NCBI RefSeq assembly: GCF_964204645.1
Contig: NC_134031.1
Span: 7,788,501 to 7,852,500, forward strand
From: Tubulanus polymorphus
Taxonomy: Eukaryota > Nemertea > Palaeonemertea > Tubulaniformes > Tubulanidae
Direction of reading: 5' to 3'
DNA: 64,000 bases
This document shows positions 10,312-23,300 of the stretch, in pieces. Below the pieces are notes generated by a model. It ran no database searches. It saw only the letters and a list, made by a program, of their open reading frames with translations, and was not told the origin of the DNA. The translations under genes and the position numbers were made by a program. Positions within the stretch are counted from its first letter, which is position 1; every line of letters begins with the position of its first letter.

Positions 10312-13300
10312 TCGCCGTGAACTTGCTGCGCGTGTCGTCACAGAGAATAATTTTTTAAGGGAATGGTTTCGTAGATGTGGATTATGAATGTGGTGGGAAG
10401 TTAAACTTCCAGATGAAAATGGATGAACGTTTCGAATCATTAAGAATACAAATATCTGTCTTACTCGGTAGCGTTGGGACTGGAAATATTTCACCGAGTT
10501 GAGAATCGGTGCATATTTTTTACCGAATTGGTCGGTACAGGCTTGTAGCCAGCCCTGTCTTGCAGGGGGTTTGATATTTGTGAAAGTTTAACTTAGATAT
10601 CAGTTGTTAATATCACCTAAGTCTACGGGGCGTAAAAAATTTTTCTTTTAATTTCCTTTTTTTAAAAATGATTATCAAGTTGTCTATAGGCTGACATCTG
10701 GGGAGAACGTCATCGATAAGCGGGGTTTCTTTCGAACCCCCCGAATCCCCTCTAAATACGGGCCTACCGTACTGAGTTAGGTGGAGTCTACAGTGTGTTC
10801 GGAATCTTTGAGAATTTAAATTCAATTTAAGATAAAACTAAAACTTCATCTCATTATTCAATTACTCTTCATTCAGTCACCAGTCCTGTCTATACCGGTA
10901 ATAAAACACGGCTTAGACTCTGATGATCTTTTTCTGATGATAACATGTCATCGATATCAGTAATCGTAACTGGAATTGCAAACTCTCTCTTGCATTTTAC
11001 ATAAATCAAAGTTAGCTGGAGAATTCAAGTGATGAATGATTTCTGCTCCAAAGTTTGAGATGATATTCAAATCATTTTGGGCCAGCTCAGTGGAATATGA
11101 TCAGCATTTACACGCACTTCAGCCGAAGTGAATCATCGCTTTCGAGAAGTCTACGAAACCAATCCAAAAATTCCCCCGCCCAAAATCGTTCATCTATAAT
11201 TTTTAAACGAATGCAGCAAATAATCCCAAACAATCAGCGATTAACTCATTGCCAAAATGGCTGCTGTTATGTGTGATTCTTGGGCAGCCGTCTTTCCTGA
11301 AAGGGTCTTTTGAATTATAGTCGATCCGTGCTGTAATGAATTAATTATGCAAGTTACCGGGTATGTCTTCAAATTGTAAGCGTTAAAATCATGAAATTAC
11401 ATTGAATTTTTTGGTACTTTTTACTACATCTTTCATCCTGTTTTCCTGCATGACTCTTTTCTTCTTGTCGCTTCAAATGGATTAATCAATGTTTTTCTTC
11501 TCGATATTTCTTTACTCCATTGCCTATTTTTCTTCAATATCTCTTCTCTTCAGAAAGTTCATTGCCATAGAATTTTTCTGCTGTCACTTATAAAGACTTG
11601 GTGTTTTACATCTACCATTGGCCAGAGCATTTAATCACATGTCAAAGGGTATTATGTACAATCAATGCTATTAAGTACATGGAGATTTTTTCAATATTGT
11701 TCATTTAACCTTATTGCTTTTTAAGCATATTTTTGTCAAGACCTGATTAAATAAAATCTATTTATGTCGTTTAAATTGAATTGACACGTTTTATATTTGT
11801 TTAGCATCTCCAAATTTTTTACTTTCATGCATTTGTTCATGCATTTGTACAGTCTAAGTGCTTACTTATGGAAAAATTTATGATAGGCCCTGATAAGTAT
11901 TTTGTTTTTAGGCCGTAAGATTCTGAAAGTATAGTCAAAATTCACCTATTGCCAAGAATTTCCTTGTGCACAGTTCATTTGGTATCTATATGTATGTAAA
12001 TAGCTCTTGTTATACCACCTCTCACCCTTTGCCATACCGCCAATGAAATCCTAGAGCTTTGTCGGAAAAGTACTGTCGACCTTGTTTTGATCGTTTTTAT
12101 CTGATTGACGAATTGCGCATTTTGACTTTCTGACTCTTATCAGCAGGCTTTGTTTTACTTAAAGAACCTGTGTTATCATGAGATCTATCTGACTGGCTTG
12201 ATAATTTCCATGCATTCATAAAGTGTAGTGAAAATAAAAATTGGTACGTAGTTATCAGGTACCCATTGATATCAAAATAAACATTGGTTGGACCAGCAAT
12301 ACAGTGAGGATTAAAGCAATATGACGAATTAACCACAAAAACGGTAAGGAATTATCAAAGCATTTATCCGTTCTTGAAGAAAAATGATGATAATGCTGGA
12401 ATCACAAATTACACGCTGACGATTAAGGTGAGGTCGACTGTACTTACTGTTAGGATTTATTCAGGCCCCGCATCGAGATGCTCTATAGTGATCGCCTTGT
12501 CTGTTTTTTGTTTGGCTCGTATATTCGTATGTAGGATTGTTGCAAAGATGGCCGTCACAGCCATATTTGTTTGCAAAATTGGCATTTTGTAGGCGAAAAG
12601 GCTTTTTGAAAGCATTTCCGGCTATCTCAATACTTAGATTGTATGTAGGATCTTGAAATTCTATAGTATAGTTCATGATGATGTCATAGATCGAAGTTCG
12701 ATGATGTCAATCACTGACTTGAAATGTCTATAGGTTTTGTCTTGGAAAAAATTTGATGGTCATAAGAGGTTGTGACGTATATATGTGTTATAACTGGTTG
12801 TAAATTTGATGAAGTGGAGCTTATAAATCTTTCTATGCATTTATGCGATATACAACTGACAGACGTAGAAAGTATTTCATTCACCCCTGTCTGTTAAGAA
12901 ATATGGTAGGCGGTGGCCATTTTGAAAGAGCGAAAAATGGTATTTCAACGGTAGTTATCTGTGGACCTAGCCCATCACAACTTCCAAGTTTCAAGAAATC
13001 GTCACTTGGTGTGTGTAGAAAGCTAACAGATAATTAAAGATGTCTATTTGGGGAGTGATAAAGCTGATTTTCAGGTAGGTGTAATCCATGGACCAGCCAA
13101 TTTTCAAGAACATGGAATTACTGTACATTTGTAGTGTCCAGAGCAATGAGAAGGAATTCATTATGTCTGCCACAGTGGCCATATCGGAAGAGCCTGAAAC
13201 AAACGATGTGTACTTTGAAGTGTAGAGCGCCATAGAGAATTGCCAAGATTCCACCTTGGGGGCCATTCTGAAAGAGTGAGTAATTTGAAAATGGATAACA

Positions 13301-13604
13301 GCTAATTTTCAAGGAAATTACACGCCCTTCGTAGTATCTACAGCGTTAACAAGAAATTCAAAATGACTGCTGTGGTGGCCATAATAGAAGAGTGAGACAC
13401 TTGATTTCCAATTGGTGTAATTGTTGGGCCTAACCTCTACACCTACCAACGTTGAAAAAAAATTGCATGTAATGTGCAGAGCAATAAACGAGGGAAAATT
13501 GCACAATGCAAGTAACAAAAGATGTCACCCGCTCTACGGGGGTCACATAATAGTAATGATCTAAGCATTGAGCTATGAGTCTATCATGGAGGTTGTCTGT
13601 GATA
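10312..13604. other. Intergenic region with a degenerate repeat tract
   Basis: No coding exon can be supported. At about 12895-13540 a loose repeat is visible: GTGGCCATTTTGAAAGAGCG near 12914 returns with changes near 13173, 13260 and 13375, with nearby blocks about TTTTCAAG(G/A)A. The first part is probably JAGN1 3' UTR; the end is not fixed. Confidence 0.4.
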
Positions 13605-14082
13605 CAGTAGAACTGGCGTAAGTCGGAAAATCGGCAAAGTCAGTTGAAATTCCAAGGCCCCCATTTTTTCAGTTCATTTTCCTATCAAAATCTGTCTCAA
13701 AGTCGGATTCTAGGAGTCAGAAATTCGGCTAAGTTGGCTAAAATATATGTTCCGAAAGTTTCAAAGCAATGCATTTTCCAATCTCTAAGTCGGTCGGCTA
13801 ATTTCAGTTCTTTTCAAAAAGATCGTCACTGGGGTGCAACGTCTATTATACACCGGTAGATCAATTTTTCTGTCGATGGACACATGTTGAGCATATATTT
13901 ACAATAGTCGTCGGCTATAGAATTAGAGTATTGACCCCGTGTCATTCAGTTGTTAGGGTTTAGGGTCTTAATCTGTAGCTAACTCAGATTTTTCGTAGGA
14001 AACCCCCAAAATCCGACTTACTTTTCTGAGTTGGACATTTTCCCATTGTCCCAACGTGTCCGACTTACGCCAGTTCTACTGT
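13605..14082. mobile_element. MITE with TIR ACAGTAGAACTGGCGTAAG
   Basis: The left end reads ACAGTAGAACTGGCGTAAG (TCGGA follows). The right end, read inward, repeats the same 24 bases. The 478-bp body has no credible ORF. The terminal ACAGT and the TA before the left end fit a Tc1/mariner or pogo-type non-autonomous element. A flanking TA is not intact on the right. Confidence 0.75.
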
Positions 14083-14264
14083 TCTAACTTTAGGTGATTT
14101 AACTCTATTGATCACGCAGGTGGAAGTATAAAAATCTTGCCTAGGGGTTCGCTGAATTGAATTAGTTTAGTAAACAATTCTCCATTAACAAAAATAACTT
14201 TAAACCTCGGCAGACGTAGGTGTCAATTAACAAAAAGAACATAAGATCAGACAAGATATATTAC

Positions 14265-14328
14265 AAACCTAAGACCCCCTAAACATAAGACCTAAAAGGT
14301 CTTTCGTAGGTTTAGGGGGCTTAGGTTT
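14265..14328. repeat. Short near-perfect hairpin
   Basis: AAACCTAAGACCCCCTAAAC at 14265-14284 pairs with GTTTAGGGGGCTTAGGTTT-type sequence at 14309-14328, and the inner AAGACCT/AGGTCTT also pairs. The stem is about 28 bp with a tiny loop. It may be a small foldback repeat. Confidence 0.7.
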
Positions 14329-14879
14329 AGTCACACCCGCAGTCGTCCAGGTCTTTGGGAAAATTTCACTGCAGAAACAACAAACAGGTCTCGATTATCT
14401 AATTCTCAACAATAACAATTTTATTTTCAAAATAACAATCCCAAAACTATATCATTCATGATTAGCAACATTGGAAGGGTATAAACGTGTGTGTAGAAGG
14501 CATTTCAAAAGCTTAATATCTTCTCATCAGTAGCAAAAATCTAACGATTCATTATCTTTATCCGCGATCACACAAGCAATTTTGGCCAGGAACAACTGTT
14601 CACACGGGCCCGTGCCTATTTTGCCCGACCAAAAATGGCGGACTGGGCCCAAGCCAAATTTTAGCACAAGACAAATGATTGCGTTTGAACTGCAACTGGT
14701 TCCGGAAATAACTTGCTTCACTTTGTTCGAGCATTGTTTAGTATCGAGTGAGTGCTCTCTCCAATTAGGCACAGATTGTCTCCGTGTGATCGCGGCTATA
14801 ATACGTACAATCCAAATCTTCAATACAGTTGAACCTCATTAACAAACATGTTTCGGTTAATTGGTACGAAAACCATTGA

Positions 14880-15445
14880 TACAACAGTCGAACCTCGTTA
14901 GTACGATGCCCGTGGGAAAATAAAAGATCATCGTATTAACCGAATTTCGTATTAATCATTTAATAAAAACAATTCCATATTACCTTAACCTACTAACAGA
15001 CAACCCATCAAGAAGTTTATTGCAGGTGTTTTTTAACTTGTACTTTTATAATGTAGTTTTAGAATGTAAAGCACAGTGTTTAAGATTTTATAACCGCACT
15101 ATATAAGATAATATATAATCATTATTATTATTAGGTGTGGTCAGCGCTACCACACAATAGATAACTCAAGACAACGCATAAACAATACGAACTAGTCTGA
15201 CTTTTAGAAAGGGGGAACTCAGTACGGACCATCGTACTAAGCGTGCTAATTTCTAGGATAGAAATGAATAGGAGCTAGTAGGAGCTAATTTTACGTCTTA
15301 TTACCAGGAATTTCGTATTAACGTGATCGTACTAAGCAAACATTTTTATTGGAAAATGCTATAACAAAAGCCAGGATTTCTTAAATTTATCGTATTACTA
15401 AGGTTTTCGTTGTTTGCTGAATGGTACTAACGAGGTTCAATTGTA
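14880..15445. mobile_element. TA-flanked MITE with TIR GAACCTCGTTAGTAC
   Basis: The left end is TACAACAGTCGAACCTCGTT and the right end, read inward, is TACAATTGAACCTCGTTAGT. TA dinucleotides sit at 14880 and 15444. The motif GAACCTCGTTAGTAC is shared by both ends and is common in Tc1/mariner-pogo MITEs. A partial second terminus lies at 14823-14845 and a single-ended relative at ~45986-46030. No transposase is present. Confidence 0.75.
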
Positions 15446-17383
15446 TGAAGACTTTATATATCACGAAAGACTTCTATTAACCCACATCTGGATAATATGA
15501 AATCCAAATTTTGCCTAGGATATCCATATCAAACGGATTCCGTTTTACAATTCATTCCCATTCAAACTTAACCCTTGGATCAAACTCAATCATAAGTAAC
15601 TTCATACACTATATTCAACTATTGGTCAATTGCATTATTCGATGGGTAAGCTTTTTCACTGGTTTATAATACCGGCACCTGCATAGAAACTGTACATCAT
15701 TCCAAAGGAAAACAATTTTTTTATATAAGGTGGATAAAGCCTAGAAGTTGATCATCACAAGCATTGGCAGAGATTAACACATGATATATTGATGCAATTC
15801 CACACTTCCATCATTTGTGAAATTGGTTTGAACTACACTTGTATCTAACAAATTTCAAGTAAAATATGTGAAAAATGAAAGCAATAGAATAGAAAATATT
15901 CATTAAATCGACAGATATGCTTTTAAATTCTTTGGTTGATAAATATTCTCTGTAACCTCTGCAGAGGTGGTTGACTCATCCCTTAATTAAATAAAGCCAT
16001 ACACTTCATAAATTGTGGCCATTAACTTTTTTTAAAAATATTTGACCTTGATACATTTATTTACATATATACAGATCACGGCCCAGTTCATGAAAAGGTT
16101 TGAGCTTAAATCCGTAAAAATTTCAATTTTTGTTCTCATTGATACTATGAAGTAAGCAATAGCAAGTAAACCAAAAATTTTAACTTTCTCGTGAAACTGA
16201 GCCTACTCAACAGAAGAAATTTCATTGAAAATCTTAATAGGGCCTAATATAGAACTCACTTTGGATGACTAGGGACTGCCCAGATTTTACCGAATTAAGT
16301 AGAATCCGAATGATAAACAATAGTTCACTTGGTTCCAGGTTAAATGGCCAAAATGTATCATCAAAATACAATGTATTTCAACCAAATTGAAAATCCGGAT
16401 CCGATCCATGTACATTTTGTCACCTAACATATTACACAGCACTTAGTACATGTTCATAAAGGATCCGTTCATAACAAGTTAAGTCCACATGCATTTAAGG
16501 GATGTGGGTGGTCGACTGATGAAAGGAAGAATTGTAAACTCAGATATTATAGATATATATTCAAAATATATTCAACATGAAACCACATGTATTCATTATC
16601 AGTATTCTGTGTGGAGGTCTATGTGCTCTTCTTACTTTTATCGATTGTAGTATCAATTTCGACCCCTTAATGCAACAGCTTTTCAGACTACCGGGTGCAT
16701 CCAAATTATGGCAAGCTATACTCGGTAATGAAACCTTGGTAAGACTGTGCCCCGTTCAGTGGGACACCACGGGAGGTGACCCTGATTTTTTATCTACTGA
16801 ATGAAATACAACGCAACAACAGAAAACAGGATACTTTAGGCTAATACAAATTGATACCTTGTTACCAGACTCACAGCTGTAAAGCTGTACAGTATGTGGG
16901 CAACACTTCAAAGCCGTTGTGAGGTTAATTGAATAAGCCAATAGTGTTAGTCTTGGGAAACCAAGATCCAAGCGACGTAAAGCCAAAAAAACAAACAAAT
17001 GTAAATATTTCTCATCTCTGCTGACCTTTAAAGTTAACTTGACTAGCCGCCTTACCCTGTACATAAGTTTTTTTCAAATCATGATCAAGCTAACAATAAC
17101 AGACCTGGCAGTTATAGAAATACACCGATTGCAAATCTTATATTTCAGTTTACAAACGTGACCTGGCCAACTACGAGAAACGAGGTATCATTTTTGTTAA
17201 GCCTAATCAAATACATATTTTACAGTTATTCTAGTCTGTTTTACGATTACATCTTGTACTTCATTTTCAATGTAGGCTGATTTGGAATATAATAACAGTA
17301 CATTGACGAAGAAATTAATACAATTCAGGAATGCTTTCATCAGGGAATTAAAATTAAACATTCATATTTCGAAAATCACCCAC
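15446..17383. other. Intergenic region upstream of the channel 3' end
   Basis: Mostly AT-rich unique-looking DNA. The only notable open frame is the 75-codon one at 16577. The 3' UTR of the minus-strand chloride channel must start at the right side of this interval, but no AATAAA was found close to its stop codon. Confidence 0.4.
16577..16804 (+). CDS. Possible small secreted protein or first exon (weak)
   Basis: A 75-codon frame beginning MKPHVFIISILCGGLCALL, a plausible signal peptide or membrane anchor, with no recognisable domain. Two GT donor-like sites lie inside it (GGTAATG near 16723, GGTAAGA near 16737), so it could be a first coding exon. No downstream exon was found and the codon usage is not informative. 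It may be a chance ORF. Confidence 0.2.
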   Translation: MKPHVFIISILCGGLCALLTFIDCSINFDPLMQQLFRLPGASKLWQAILGNETLVRLCPVQWDTTGGDPDFLSTE

Positions 17384-20300
17384 TCACAGATGCGTCGTTC
17401 GATGATTCAGTTCCATTTCCTCATCGTTAATTGCAACAAATCTAATGTCACCAGCTTCCACGTCAGATTCATCCGTTGTAGTTCCATTTATAGATATTAC
17501 TGGCCTCGTCAGGTTGTCTTCTTGATCTGCTCCACGATCATAGAATTTCGACGTTTCCCCAGCCACTGCATTTCTAACCTACAGGAAAATAACAAGCAAA
17601 ATTTACATTATCTAATATTTTTCTATATGTAAACAGTGTGTCCCAAAAAAATGTACACATATACCAAACTGAAGCCGTACCAGGTATCATTACTAATAAT
17701 CTTTCTACACACGTACGTTTCTTTCCTCATGAAAAACATTTTCTATGTGTTTTGTTATGCCGTGTGTGTTGGAGTTAAAACACAAAACGCCAAACAGAAA
17801 AACTTTTTTCACAAAATGAGCACTGCTTGATTTGCAAAAAACATTAACAAAACGTTATTCGTCTGTGTGTTTTGCAAAACATCCATGGCCGTATAACCAA
17901 TCAGGGAGCATCACTGCATCACATGACATATACATGAATTGATGTGAATTGTCTCCATGGATTCCACGGTGCAAGAAATGTTTTCTGCTTGTTTTCGTTA
18001 AGCCGTGTGTGTGGAATGTTTTATCGTCTGAGAATACAACGTTTTGCTAAAAAAGTTTTGTATTTTCTGTTTTGGTGAAACAAACGTTTTGCTGTGAGCG
18101 GTGGGCTTTATAGATTTGAAATTGAACATTATTCATCTTTCAAATGAGCTATTTAAAGCTTTATTTCGTTCATGGATTGCTGAGCATCATGGGAATGGTG
18201 TAGAATGGGAATGGTGCATTTTTAGGATCCAATACGACCACCAATCAGCCATCTTGAATGCTAGTATCACCATAATCAATAGGTTTTTTGAGCTATATAC
18301 GATACAACACATATGTCAAAATAAAGGTTAATGCTGGTAACATCACAGCTCATCATATCGGTCTTATAATGCATCCACAAGGGCTGGTAGCTAACTGATT
18401 TCAAAAGTCACAATTGACGGAGAATATGATGCACACATCGGATTTGTTTAGATGAGAAACAAAGGTATTTCTTTGCATGATCTTAATGTTATTTGAAACA
18501 ATCTAAACAATAAATTGATAAAACATACCTCAGCTAAAGCGACAACTCCAACTAATCTACCAGTGTTTGTAACGTACGCATGATGTAAATTCAACAAGGC
18601 AAACATTGAATGAACCTATGAATAAAGAATGACTATAAATTCAAATTAATCTTACCAGTAAGTGAACCTGGCCAGTCTATAACAGGTGTGTCCCAAGCCA
18701 TAGTCCTGGATGGATTGTTTAATCTAGGGGTTCACAGATTAGGTGAAATTCTTGATAGTCAGACAATTTCAATACCCCTGGTGAACAAATACAGTAATCA
18801 ATGAGCTTGAAACTACAATCATAAAACTTGTAGATAAGTTGGAATTCGTTCGAGTTGGTATCTTGCAATTGATGCTTAGATACCAACATAATATATATTG
18901 AAATACCACATAATCCCACCAATGCCCCCTGGTGAACATACACAGAAACCCATGACCTTTATGATCACCACACACATAGAACATGTCATGAGTAACAATT
19001 GTTCAACTGATTGTGGTTACAAAACCTGTATAGGTATCAATGTACATACCGGTATATGGAAATACCATATTCAACGCCCCCAGTTAACATATACAGAAAC
19101 CAATGACCTTGAAACTTACCACATTCATATAGCATGTCATGGACTTCAACTTAGCTATCTATTGCGCAGTGAAACAGGGCCATTACATAACAACTACCAA
19201 CTATATTTATCATTCTAGACTTGATTTCAAATTGGGAAGGACAGAGAGTACTTATACTTAAAGAGTAGAAAGTGAATCTATGTTTTTATTGTATGTACCT
19301 TGTAAAGTGAGGTTCTTTCAACTAGCTGGAATGGTGCTGGATCAATCTGTATGTTGTTAAAATCAACCGGTTTCTTCAACAAAGCTAGCTCCCATGCCAC
19401 TTGCTACAGAAATTTCAATGATACAATAATCTAATACATTTATAGTTTTGTCTGTTCAAAATTACCACACTTATTATGCATAGCGATTTTTGATTGATAG
19501 TACACAGGAAAGTTTTCTTCCTCATTTAGGTCAGAAGTTTTTGGTTTTTATACCCGATAAATCATTAGACCCAATCTAATTGCAGTATTTTCGTTAAGCT
19601 CTCATAAAATTACCTCTTCCTTAGTAAGATCCATTACTCTGGCTGGTGGCTGTAAGAGAAATCAGATTTAGCCATACTATAGTGAGTTTCCGACACGAAG
19701 GTGAACAGTCTGTGTCAATTTAAATCATTTTGATCCATTGATTTTGTAATTAACAGAAGCATAATCAGTAGTGCTTACCAACTTCAGTCGTTTAGGAACA
19801 CGGAGTGTAACATCTTGTGAACTCTTCTCATTTTCACTCTAAAAAAATACCCAATGATTTACATCAAACGGGGCACCATCTACATCTTCGTAGTGTTATC
19901 TCATGAATACTATACCTCAGAACCAGCGTCAGAGCTGTCGCCAATTCGAAATTTCTTCTCTGAAAATGGAGAACATATCAGTGCCGATGGACCAATACAA
20001 TGATGAAATCCTGCAGTAAGTTACCGATTATATTGTGTCGTGATTGAGACATTTTCCTACCTTGAACTGGAGTTGAAACTGGACTTCCATCCGGGGTTTT
20101 GTTTTTGAGTATTGATTTCTTTGGTTCGGTTTCAAGAAGTTCTTGAGCACTGAGACTTCGAACATACTGACCAGGCTGAAAACATAATAGTGAAATGATT
20201 TAAGACACTCTATGGCTCCTCTTTGTAAAATGGATATTTTGCCCCTTCCAAATAACAAGACGTTAACCCATTAGATGCCGCGACTTCATATTTATGTTCC

Positions 20301-23300
20301 AGAATAACAAACACTTAACTAGCCAATTTGCATATAAAGATTAGTAGAGATGCAGTGTGAAAACTACTGAAAATAATGCATTACAACCATTGGTTATTTT
20401 GAAGATAATTATACAGGCTTTCCATCGCTGCATAGATTTGGTCAATCATCAAAGTATAGGTGGCGCTATAGTACAGCGAACGTCGAACGTCGACGGACGT
20501 TCTGTGGTCTAATGGGTTAATATAGCTTAAAAAAATATAAGATTTCAAAACGCACATATTTTATTTATTCATTTTAGATGAATGCATCTTGGACATTTCA
20601 ATTGGCTAGAACAATGATCAATTCATGCAAAACAGAATTCCAATTTTGAGCAGTTAGTAAAATGAAACTTTTTATGAAAGGCTTCTAAGCTGACGGAAAA
20701 GCAAATACCAGTACATGTAAGTGAAAGCGAATAAGAAGGAATGTACATTGATAAAGATCAAAGTGTGAAAATATGACTCTCCGAATCTGGATTCATCGAT
20801 GATATATCTGGTAGACTTAAGATAAGCATACGGACAAGTACTCAAAGCAAAGCGATTTTATTTAATTATGTACTTCTCTAAGTAAATTGCTGAATGTGTA
20901 GGGGCGTTCACACGCGGATTTCAGTATGGTACCAAGCGTTCACACGGTATAATTATTCGAGGTCTATTCGCGGCTTATTCAGAACTGTACTGAAATACCG
21001 GATTATTAAGCGCAGAAAATGATTCTGCACCGAAGACCTGAACTCAGTACGGCTGAGCTGGCTGCGTATTTTCTGTAGTGTGGAACGCATATTCGGCGCA
21101 TAGCAAGCTGCATATTGTAGTACACTACACTTAACCAGGGGATAAGTGTTGTTTATTCACGTACATGGCAGCTTTTACTCGTTTTTTACTCCAGTTTTTA
21201 ACATAAGAAGCCCATAAAAAGAATTAAGATATGTAGGTAGTGTATTCAAATTATTTGATGCTAACTTTCTACAATATGCGTGTGACGAACATATATCGCT
21301 CGTACAGATTGTTACACTAAATTGACAATTCAAACTGCTATTTCGAAGGCAGGAGAGTAGGTTAAGAATGGATTTGACACAAGAAAACAATGATAGCATG
21401 GAAAAGCCATCCTGAAATCACCCTAAATATCAGCATAATTAAAGCGGGCATACTAATTGTCAAATCGCGTGTGAACACAAACACTGTAAGCGTGATATTC
21501 TGGTAAATTCGGCATCACTGAAGTACGGTAATTTGTGAGTGTCGAAACTCGGGTGAACGAATGTTGGATTTGTTTGAATTTGCTTTTCCACACAATCTGC
21601 GCTTCTTCAGATATAAATACTAACTACTGTCTGCTCGATCTACAGTCAAACTCGCCTAACTCATCTTGCTACCAGTCGTAGAATCATGTAGCAGGCCTGC
21701 TTAATTTGTATTTTAAATGAGTAAGCTGAAGTTTGAATGGATTTCTAAGGAGTAAGTTGAATCTGTAGAGATCAAATGAGATATGCATTTTTGCATGCGC
21801 CAAGATAAAAGTTCAGTTGTTTAGCTGACACCGTACATTAGCTAATCAAATATCATTATACACGTAAAACAGGAGCAGGTTCTCATTGACCATCAATAAT
21901 GGATGAATTTGATTTCTTTACATTATCTATAAGTGTATTGCGATCGATTTTAATACATGTACATGTTAAAATGTTAATGGTCTACTGTGACTTTGAGTGA
22001 GCTTTGGGTAATGAAAGAAACTGTCTCTCTATCGTACCCTGAGGAACTTCAGTAAGAAATAAGTTACAACACATTTCACACATATCATGCATGCCACGAA
22101 GATATTTCCGACATTGCAATTGGGCAAACCTTCTCTAAGACTGATTAGAGGAGACCAGAGCAAGACATTCAATACCCTCACATAGGACTTGCCCATTCGA
22201 CCCCTATCAATCCCAGAGATTTTGCCCAAAACAGAAAAAGAGAAACTATTGAGAAACTTAAGATGACACTGAGAGAAGCAACTGACAGGTGTGCAGTCTA
22301 AAAAGAAAAACTCTTGTAGGCCTCTACTATTTAAATTCTCATTTCTAATATATACTATCATCAAATATTTACCACTTCCAAAAAATCCTGCAATATAAAC
22401 AACGTATTTCTAAACGATTAAACAAAATCATAGCTATTGAAGAGATCTGACATGGTTTACCTTACTTACGTTTTTGGTACAACAATAAAATTTAACAATA
22501 ACGAAACAAGAGATGGTTTAAGTAAATAAGCGACTTGACCGTGTAACTGGATCATGCAACAAAACCAATTTGACTCAATAGCTCATGCAACCCGCATTTG
22601 AAATTCAAGATGAGACTTACTCCTTTACGTTTTGCTTGTAAGCGCTTGACACTGTCCTTCCTTGCTTGGTTCATCATTCCTGCATGAATTGTCCACCTAG
22701 AGGCAGTTTCTGGAACTAACTGAAAACGATTTGATAAATTTTAACAATTTACTCTGACCCATTAGTTTCATCGAGATCATTTTCTTTGGTTTTGCACACA
22801 CGAAGCAAAAATTTGGATACCAGCAAGGTAAATCATTATCCTGTTCAACTTATCTTATTTCGAACAATACCTTAAAGTTCTCAATCATTTTTTCTCTCTG
22901 ATCGGGAAGTTTAATAGGATCCTCTTTTGCCTTTGTAACCGCAAATCTTGATGGCTTTCGAGTTAGCTAAATACATACATATTGGTTATAGATGAATTCA
23001 CCACCGGAAAACGAGTAAATGAACTCATGATGTTATACTGAATCCAGTTCCACAGTTACGAGCTAACACTTGACTCAAAGCCATCGAAAATGAACTAATT
23101 CTAACTCAGAGTTAACTCTAACTCACAACTGTGGAACTAGACCCTGGTTATAAAGCATGGTACCCAGGATAACCATTATCAAAACTGGATATCTTCAAAT
23201 AGATAATCAATCTTTTCATATATACCCAGTACCGGTATATCATCTTACTTCTGACATGTGACCGAATATGTAGATTACACGTTAAACACAATTCCCAGTA

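Noticed and set aside
10054-10494. 146-codon minus-strand frame opposite JAGN1
   Set aside because: It is antisense to a well-supported conserved gene and has no domain of its own.
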